Origin: CAYQQU01 sp964419545
GTDB lineage: Bacteria; Bacteroidota; Bacteroidia; Chitinophagales; Saprospiraceae
Assembly: GCA_964419545.1 (NCBI GenBank)
Contig: CAYQQU010000002.1
Coordinates: forward strand, 1-64,000
DNA length: 64,000 nucleotides
Direction of reading: 5' to 3'
The notes below the pieces were generated by a model. The model ran no database searches. It saw nothing but the letters and a program-made list of their open reading frames with translations, and was not told the origin of the DNA. This document shows positions 58,468 through 64,000 of the stretch, one piece after another (positions within the stretch are counted from its first letter, which is position 1; each line of letters starts with the position of its first letter). The position numbers and the translations under genes are program-made.

Positions 58468-59790
58468 GATCAACCCGCGAGCCTTGAGCTCCAGGTATTT
58501 GTTGACGGTATTGATAGACAGCTCTTCCGGGCGGGTGAGCACCGACTGGATACCGTATTGCTTCAGCTTCTGCACCATTTGCCCCTTTTCGGCCAAAAAA
58601 TTCCTTGCAACGGTTTGATGGTAAATGCCTTCGAGGGTATCCACCTGCGTATCGGCAAAATCTCTGATCTCGGTATTTTCGAAGAAGACCACCACCAGCA
58701 GGTGCAGTTTGTTGATGCGCCGCAGGATGGGCAGCACGCGTTCCAGGGCGTAGTTGCTTTCGAAATTGGTGAACAGCAAAATCAGGCTGCGTCCCGATAT
58801 CAATTTGCGGGCAGCGTAGTAGAGTAGTTCGTAATTGGCTTCCAGCGGCCGTTCTTTTTCTTTGTAGAGCGCCGTAAGGATCTTATTGAGCTGCGCCGGC
58901 CGGCTGTCGGCCCGCAGCACGGCGCCCAGTTTGTCGGAAAAAGTGATGAGCCCGGCGCGGTCGTATTTGCGCAGGGCGATATTGGCAAGGGCCAGGCAGG
59001 TGTTGATCGCGTAGTCCATCAGGCTTAGCCCGGCGAAAGGCATGCGCATCGTGCGGCTTTTGTCGATCAGGCAGTACACCTGCTGGGCGCGTTCGTCTTC
59101 GTACTGGTTGACCATGAGGGTCGCCCGCCGGCTGCTCGCTTTCCAGTTGATGCTGCGGTAGTCGTCGCCGCGGACGTAATTTTTGATCTGTTCGAATTCG
59201 TAGCTGTGGCCGATCCGGCGCATTTTTTTGATGCCCTGGTGGTGCGAAATGCGATCGAAAGCCCGTAATTCGAGCTGCTTCATCTGCAGGATGGAAGGGT
59301 AAACCGGTACGGTCATAGGTGTCGTTTCGCGGTAGCGACGTTCGATCAGGCCCAGTGGGGTGGAAAGGAACAGGTTGACCGCGCCGAAGACGTATTCGCC
59401 GCGTTCCACCGGTCGCAGCTCGTAAGTGATCCGTTGTTCTTCACCCGGCGCGAGGGTCAGCTTCCGCTTAAAGTCGCGAATCTGCAGTTGGAAAGGCAAC
59501 TCATCGACGACCGTGAGGCTGAGCCTCAGGGGCGAGGTGTTTTTCAGCGCCAGCACCACCGTATTCGGATCGCCGAGGTTAAAAATACGCGGCAACTCCC
59601 GCCGGCAGTCTGGCTTCGTCTGCCGGCTGAAGAGCAGAACGATGTCCAGACCCACCAGAGCGACAAACAGGAGGAAACCCAGCTGGGCTAACGGATAGAG
59701 CACGGGCAGGGCGAAGCCGCCAACGAACAACAGGATCAGCGCCGCCAGGCCCAGGAAAAAGCGATCCGACAGGTATAGGTGTTTGATCAT
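58465..59790 (-). CDS. DUF58 domain-containing protein
   Basis: The 441-residue product has two N-terminal membrane helices (about 10-52), a beta-rich stretch and the DUF58 signature GDDYRSINWKASSRRATLMV at about 230, followed by a VWA-like domain (VYCLIDKSRTMRMPFAGLSLMDYAIN, with a MIDAS-like DKSRT in place of DxSxS). DUF58 proteins accompany MoxR ATPases. Its start codon overlaps the moxR stop by one base (TGATG), indicating translational coupling. Confidence 0.93.
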   Translation of the reverse strand: MIKHLYLSDRFFLGLAALILLFVGGFALPVLYPLAQLGFLLFVALVGLDIVLLFSRQTKPDCRRELPRIFNLGDPNTVVLALKNTSPLRLSLTVVDELPFQLQIRDFKRKLTLAPGEEQRITYELRPVERGEYVFGAVNLFLSTPLGLIERRYRETTPMTVPVYPSILQMKQLELRAFDRISHHQGIKKMRRIGHSYEFEQIKNYVRGDDYRSINWKASSRRATLMVNQYEDERAQQVYCLIDKSRTMRMPFAGLSLMDYAINTCLALANIALRKYDRAGLITFSDKLGAVLRADSRPAQLNKILTALYKEKERPLEANYELLYYAARKLISGRSLILLFTNFESNYALERVLPILRRINKLHLLVVVFFENTEIRDFADTQVDTLEGIYHQTVARNFLAEKGQMVQKLKQYGIQSVLTRPEELSINTVNKYLELKARGLI

Positions 59791-60845
59791 CAGCGCGGCA
59801 CTTCAATTTTTTCGATAATGTCCTTGATGACATCCCGGGTGGTATAGCCTTCCATCTCGCGTTCGGGCGTCAGGATGATGCGGTGGTTCAGGACGGGATA
59901 CGCGACGTACTGGACGTCTTCCGGGATGACGAAGCTGCGGCCGTTGAGCGCAGCGACGGCTTTGGCCGTTTTCATCAAAGCGATCGACGCCCGCGGCGAA
60001 GCGCCCAGAAACAGGTCGCCGTTATTGCGGGTATTCGCCACCAGCGCCGCGATGTAGTCGAGCAATTGGTCTTTGATGAACACTTTTTCGATGAGCGCCC
60101 GGCACTCGGCGATTTCTTTACGGTGGAAGACGGCCCGCACTTCCTTTCCCCGGTCGATGCCGAAATCGTTGCGAAAACGGCGGAGAATGGCCTTTTCCTC
60201 TTCCAGGCTGGGATAGTCGATCACGATCTTCATCAAAAAGCGATCGAGCTGGGCTTCCGGCAGCTTGTACGTACCTTCCTGTTCGATGGGGTTCTGAGTA
60301 GCGACCACAAAGAAAGGATCGCGCATCGAGTAAGTTTCACCGTCGACGGTCACCTGGTATTCTTCCATGACCTCGAAAAGGGCGGCCTGCGTTTTGGCCG
60401 GCGCCCGGTTGATCTCGTCGATCAGGATGATATTGGAAAAGATGGGGCCGGCGTTGAAGGAAAATTCCGAGGTTTTGAGGTTGAAGATCGTCGTGCCGAT
60501 GACGTCGCTGGGCATTAGGTCGGGGGTAAACTGAATGCGCGAGAAGTCGACGTGCAGCGTCTGCGCCATTAGCTTGGCGGTGAGCGTTTTGGCGATGCCC
60601 GGCACGCCTTCCACCAGTACGTGGCCGCTGCAAAACAGGGAAGCCAGCAGCAAGTCCATCATTTCTTCCTGGCCGATGATGACCTTGCGCAGTTCGTCTT
60701 TTATCATTTCCACTCCAAGCCTGACCTTGGTCAGGTCGAGTGCAGGCGGCTGCTGCCATTCCTGGCTCTCCGGCGTGGAAAACGGCTCGCTCCGGGGCGT
60801 ATCATCCGGTGTTTGGGGATCCTCATGGGGGTCGTTCGGAAGCAT
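59790..60845 (-). CDS. MoxR-family AAA+ ATPase
   Basis: The 351-residue ATPase has Walker A GVPGIAKTL, SRIQFTPDLMPSDVIGTTIF, Walker B IILIDEINRAPAKTQAALFEVMEE, sensor I VATQNPIEQEGTYKLPEAQLDRFL and sensor II GASPRASIALMKTAKAVA, all MoxR signatures. An N-terminal Pro/Glu-rich extension (1-35) is unusual. MoxR proteins act as chaperone-like remodelers of VWA-domain partners, here probably the DUF58 protein. Confidence 0.96.
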   Translation of the reverse strand: MLPNDPHEDPQTPDDTPRSEPFSTPESQEWQQPPALDLTKVRLGVEMIKDELRKVIIGQEEMMDLLLASLFCSGHVLVEGVPGIAKTLTAKLMAQTLHVDFSRIQFTPDLMPSDVIGTTIFNLKTSEFSFNAGPIFSNIILIDEINRAPAKTQAALFEVMEEYQVTVDGETYSMRDPFFVVATQNPIEQEGTYKLPEAQLDRFLMKIVIDYPSLEEEKAILRRFRNDFGIDRGKEVRAVFHRKEIAECRALIEKVFIKDQLLDYIAALVANTRNNGDLFLGASPRASIALMKTAKAVAALNGRSFVIPEDVQYVAYPVLNHRIILTPEREMEGYTTRDVIKDIIEKIEVPR

Positions 60846-60886
60846 GGGTCAGATCATTTTGAAAAAAGGCGGTGCGGGTCGCCCGG

Positions 60887-62164
60887 TTATTTGCATTGGC
60901 GGTAAAACTGTTCGACAATGCCGTGAAATTCAATCAGGGTATTTTCGGTAATATAGTTCGAGTTGTCAATATTTCGGTACAACAACAGGATTTTGTCGAT
61001 TACCGCCTGCGGCACTTCCGATTTCAGGGCCAGGCGTTGTGCAAAACCTGTGTCGAGCTCCCGGGTTTGCAGGTGGTAATGTTCGCGGATGAACCCCAGC
61101 AGCAGGCGCATTTTCTGTAGTGCGAGCTGCCGGTGGTTGTTCTGCAGGAAATAGAGCCGCCCGATGGTCGATACGAAATCGCGGGAGGTATTGGCGTTGC
61201 TCTCTTTGACGGGAATGACGCGCTGGCGCCGTTTGGCCCGGAATATCAGGTACAGTCCTCCGGCGGCGATCAGCAAATACCACGCCCACGCCAGGGGTGG
61301 TTGTCGTAAGATATACTGCAGCGGGCTCCGGCTGGGGAGGCGGGCGTTGCTGGTGAAGCGCTGATTGCGCCGTCGCGCGAGGGTTTCCAGAATGCGGTTG
61401 TAGGACTCCCAGTAGATCGGCCCTTCCCGAAGATGGGAAAACACCCCTTCGACGTATGCGAGATGATCCGGTTCGACCAGATAGTAATTGGTAAAGGCCA
61501 GGGGCGTAGTATGTAGGTAAAATTCGCCCTCGCCGTAGGGGATGCTGACGAAGTTGACCAGGGTATCCGCAAAATATCCGAGAGGGGTAAGGCCGTAGTC
61601 CGCCCCACACAGGTAGTCTTCACTGATGTACTGCCAGCGATAGGGGCGCGCCCGGTTGCGGTATAGGTACCGCAAGGGGAAGGGCTTGTCGGCGCGCAAT
61701 TTTTCGGCGTAGAAGTTCAATTGAGCGACAGTGTCCAGCCAATCGGTATAGTCCTCCCATAGTGCTTCGGGGCAGGCGTCAGGATAGAGCCTTGTCATCA
61801 GCTCGTTGGGAATGCTCCGGCTGGAGATGAGGGCCTGGTTGCCGTTGCCGACAAAGGTCAGTAAAGCGGCTATATCGCTGGAATCCACCCATAAACCTTC
61901 GCCCACGAATACGTAGCTGCCGGCGCGCAGCGAGTCGGTAGAGAGGACGCGGGACAGGCTGTCGTCGACGACCCGTAGGGACGAAGCGGGAAAATAATCC
62001 TCCAGCAACCCCTGCAGGATGGCCGTGCCGTAGGGTTGGCGGCTTTCTTCCGAATAGGATTCCCGCCAGTCGAAGCGCCTGCGGTCCATCTGCCATAGCC
62101 AGGCGAAAAGCACGCCGAGCACGGCGGCGATCGCGACGAAGAGTAGAAGGCGTTTCAGGTTCAT
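60887..62164 (-). CDS. DUF4350 domain-containing membrane protein
   Basis: The 425-residue product has a membrane helix at 5-24, a periplasmic DUF4350 domain (YSEESRQPYGTAILQGLLEDYFP; YVFVGEGLWVDSSDIAALLTFVGNGNQALISSRSIP), a second membrane helix (about 291-308) and a cytosolic tail. Proteins of this kind form part of MoxR/DUF58/DUF4129 clusters and are thought to be substrate-binding or sensor components; no biochemical function is established. Its ATG overlaps the stop of the DUF4129 gene by four bases. Confidence 0.88.
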   Translation of the reverse strand: MNLKRLLLFVAIAAVLGVLFAWLWQMDRRRFDWRESYSEESRQPYGTAILQGLLEDYFPASSLRVVDDSLSRVLSTDSLRAGSYVFVGEGLWVDSSDIAALLTFVGNGNQALISSRSIPNELMTRLYPDACPEALWEDYTDWLDTVAQLNFYAEKLRADKPFPLRYLYRNRARPYRWQYISEDYLCGADYGLTPLGYFADTLVNFVSIPYGEGEFYLHTTPLAFTNYYLVEPDHLAYVEGVFSHLREGPIYWESYNRILETLARRRNQRFTSNARLPSRSPLQYILRQPPLAWAWYLLIAAGGLYLIFRAKRRQRVIPVKESNANTSRDFVSTIGRLYFLQNNHRQLALQKMRLLLGFIREHYHLQTRELDTGFAQRLALKSEVPQAVIDKILLLYRNIDNSNYITENTLIEFHGIVEQFYRQCK

Positions 62165-62907
62165 GCAGCGGATTCGGTGGTGGCGGATGCAGGCGCCTGG
62201 TTCTTTATTTTTTGGAGATACTGTTGAAAAGCCGGTTCGGTGCGCGCCAGTTCCTCGGCCGAAACGATCTTTCCGCCGTACCAGATGCGCTCGTAGATGA
62301 GCGCCAGCTCGCGAAAAGCTGTCGCTTCCCCGTGGGGCGCCAGCTCGCGGGCGTAAGCCCGGTTGGTTTTATCTTTTTTCCATTTGATGTAGCCGGTCTG
62401 AGCCAGGGCCTGGAGCAACGCCAGAAAATACAGGCGGATCACCAGGGCGTAATCCCCTTTTTCCCGCGCCTGTTCGATATACGGATCGAGCGCCGTTTCC
62501 AGTAAGTTTTCTTCGATTTGTTGTAAATCGAAACGAAGCCGGTTGGGGTCGAACGACTTATCGGCGGGCGCTTTTTTCCATTGCAGCAAACTGCGCATCA
62601 GCACGATGAGAAAGACGATCCCGAAAACCGCGATGAGCACTTTCATTACGGTGTTGCCGACTTCCGGGGAGATCCGGGGGCCGTCGGCAGGGGCGCTCCG
62701 CGGCGAACGCTCCTGCATTTGGTCGGTAGAATAATCAATGCCCTCCGTGAGTTTTTGCCAGGCTTCGCGGTCGAAATCGCGTTTTTCAACCGGCCGGCCG
62801 GGATAGGCCGGCAGCCCGCGCGCTTCTTCCTGGGCCGCCGGCTCGCCGGCCCATGGCCAGCAGAGCAAAAGGCAACCGACGATAATATTCCGGATCGTTC
62901 CGTTCAT
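62161..62907 (-). CDS. DUF4129 domain-containing membrane protein
   Basis: The 248-residue product starts at 62907, coupled to the preceding gene by a TAATG overlap. It has a signal peptide (1-25), a periplasmic linker, one membrane helix (about 88-108; VMKVLIAVFGIVFLIVLMRSLL) and a cytosolic DUF4129 domain (about 130-225; YIEQAREKGDYALVIRLYFLALLQALAQTGYIKW, AFRELALIYERIWYGGK). Longer upstream readings are antisense or frame-shadow sequence of the neighbouring gene and are rejected. Confidence 0.88.
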   Translation of the reverse strand: MNGTIRNIIVGCLLLCWPWAGEPAAQEEARGLPAYPGRPVEKRDFDREAWQKLTEGIDYSTDQMQERSPRSAPADGPRISPEVGNTVMKVLIAVFGIVFLIVLMRSLLQWKKAPADKSFDPNRLRFDLQQIEENLLETALDPYIEQAREKGDYALVIRLYFLALLQALAQTGYIKWKKDKTNRAYARELAPHGEATAFRELALIYERIWYGGKIVSAEELARTEPAFQQYLQKIKNQAPASATTESAA

Positions 62908-64000
62908 TATTGCGCTTCTTTTTCCAGTCCCCGGATCTGATGCTGAGCCCCGATCGACTGGATGCGCCGGCGCAGGACCCGCGCTTCTTTTACTTCGATG
63001 AGGCTGTAATACAAAAGGCCCATTCCGAGGAGGGCGATGGCGAAAATCAAATGGATAACCGCAATGTTGATAAAAGTAAGCAAAACGGTAGTGAGTTGAT
63101 CCATTTGCGCCTGTTCCAACGGGACTATCCAGGTGACCAGTTCCAGAAAAAACCACAAAAGCGTCGTATCGGTGATCACAAAGAACAGCAAGCCCATCCA
63201 TAATAAAATGATGAACAGCCCCAGCATGCGGCCGTAATTCTGCGAAAGCAGGAAGAAAAGCCGCGCCACTGCCCGCCAGGGCGGTACCTGTTCCGCCTGC
63301 ATGATGTAGATCCACAATAGCGGCAGCGGCAGCAGCAATACGATGAGAAAGAGCGTATACCAGGCGTTGGTCAGCAGTATCAGTTGCACCAGGAAGATGC
63401 CCAGCAAAGCCTGTCCTGCCGCAAGCAGCCGTCTTCCGGGCGGACTGGGACCGGCCTCGGCCTGGAAAATGAAAAAACGGTCAAAAACGGCGGCGGTGAA
63501 CAAGCCGAAGACCACAATATTGATCACCGGCAATACGGGCAGGGATTCATTGACGAAAAACTGCTCGATGACGCTCAGCGTGCCGAAGAGCTCCGTGGGA
63601 AAAACGAAGAGGGTATCGGGCGCCTCCCCGTACAAGCCGAAGACGAGCAGAGTATAGGCGGCCGCCCCGGCCAGGGCCGCCCTGATGATACGGCCCGCCA
63701 ATTGACGGTAGAGGACGAAAACGTCGCTGAAAATCTCGCCCGATGACTTGATCTTGCCCAGGTCGATCTGCTGTTCCCGGGGCGGGGCTACTTTGGCGTC
63801 TTTAACCACGGCCGCGAAGCCCACCCGTGCTTTGATGACCGGGTACCAGACGAAATACACCAGCACGAAAAGCAGGCAGGCCAGGATGAACAGCCCCCGC
63901 ACTACGGCCGGCGTTTCCGTATGGCGCGTGAGGTAGCCTTCGATGAAGCCCGCCAATACGATAATGGGCACGATGCCGATCATGATCTTGAGGCCGCGCC
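62907..64000 (-). CDS. Stage II sporulation protein M-like (SpoIIM) membrane protein, partial
   Basis: The frame is open at the right edge, so the N-terminal SpoIIM part is cut off; the visible start of the preserved part reads RGLKIMIGIVPIIVLAGFIEGYLTRHTETP, the characteristic end of the SpoIIM domain. About seven further helices follow and a short charged C-terminus. In non-sporulating Bacteroidota such genes head MoxR/DUF58 operons with unknown function. It couples to the DUF4129 gene. Confidence 0.82.
   Translation of the reverse strand, partial: RGLKIMIGIVPIIVLAGFIEGYLTRHTETPAVVRGLFILACLLFVLVYFVWYPVIKARVGFAAVVKDAKVAPPREQQIDLGKIKSSGEIFSDVFVLYRQLAGRIIRAALAGAAAYTLLVFGLYGEAPDTLFVFPTELFGTLSVIEQFFVNESLPVLPVINIVVFGLFTAAVFDRFFIFQAEAGPSPPGRRLLAAGQALLGIFLVQLILLTNAWYTLFLIVLLLPLPLLWIYIMQAEQVPPWRAVARLFFLLSQNYGRMLGLFIILLWMGLLFFVITDTTLLWFFLELVTWIVPLEQAQMDQLTTVLLTFINIAVIHLIFAIALLGMGLLYYSLIEVKEARVLRRRIQSIGAQHQIRGLEKEAQ

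Noticed and set aside
62908..63315. N-terminal extension of the DUF4129 frame up to 63315
   Set aside because: The extra residues are an out-of-frame reading of the SpoIIM-like gene; the ATG at 62907 yields a proper signal peptide and a TAATG overlap.
1..64000. CRISPR array, prophage, insertion sequence or toxin-antitoxin module
   Set aside because: I looked for regularly spaced repeats, transposase, integrase, phage structural and toxin signatures and saw none; repeats present are isolated intergenic palindromes.

Overview
The window looks like a chromosomal segment of a GC-rich Bacteroidota bacterium, probably a Saprospiria-type lineage (inference from gene families, not from a marker-gene search). 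Supporting signs are two proteins with type IX secretion (T9SS) C-terminal domains, OmpA proteins with TPR/PD40 repeats, a DUF5686 outer-membrane protein, a LytTR regulator, the MoxR/DUF58 cluster, and promoters of the Bacteroidota type (TTG, 20 nt, TAnnTTTG). Nothing marks it as a plasmid, prophage or genomic island. The only possible mobile-element gene is a 64-codon C-terminal fragment at the left edge.

Layout. 1-6.6 kb: edge fragment, DUF2141 protein, LytTR response regulator, a BlaI/BlaR1-type repressor and membrane-protease pair with two clear operators, and two small secreted proteins of unknown role. 6.7-25.4 kb: a membrane adenylate cyclase, a CrtA-like monooxygenase, an alpha/beta hydrolase, an S41 protease, two OmpA/PD40 proteins, a 1303-residue AsmA-like protein, a sugar-dehydrogenase-like lipoprotein, a 2-oxoacid dehydrogenase E2, CinA and BirA. 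25.4-34.2 kb: RsfS-FtsH, an EamA transporter, peroxiredoxin, ClpS, a PDZ-hydrolase, a uracil-DNA-glycosylase-like protein, a CBS protein and a TPR protein. 34.5-37.7 kb: a three-gene secretion operon comprising a redoxin lipoprotein, a haem c plus copper-monooxygenase T9SS protein, and a helical T9SS protein. 37.8-44 kb: tRNA-Phe, a histidine leader peptide with attenuator, hisGDCBHA and a 56-residue CxxC protein. 44-56.9 kb: UbiA prenyltransferase, MltD-like transglycosylase, PurF-like enzyme, DUF5686 protein, MutL, two rhomboids and a nuclease-fold protein. 56.9-64 kb: CysS, then a leftward operon SpoIIM-like - DUF4129 - DUF4350 - MoxR - DUF58.

The most striking observation is at 37.8-38.1 kb. 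A canonical promoter precedes tRNA-Phe. Nineteen nucleotides after the tRNA begins a 20-codon ORF with five consecutive His codons, followed by a terminator hairpin that abuts hisG. Mutually exclusive pairings for classical attenuation can be drawn directly from the sequence. There is no room for a promoter between tRNA and leader, so the his operon appears to be co-transcribed with tRNA-Phe. Other points are: paired TACGAA-N4-TTCGTA operators at blaI; a palindromic intergenic repeat (clear copies at 8.5 and 29.9 kb, a possible diverged one at 34.3 kb); a CCGGATTATT motif recurring at gene ends; and a split-gene version of a redoxin/haem c/PHM-like copper enzyme fitted with a T9SS signal.
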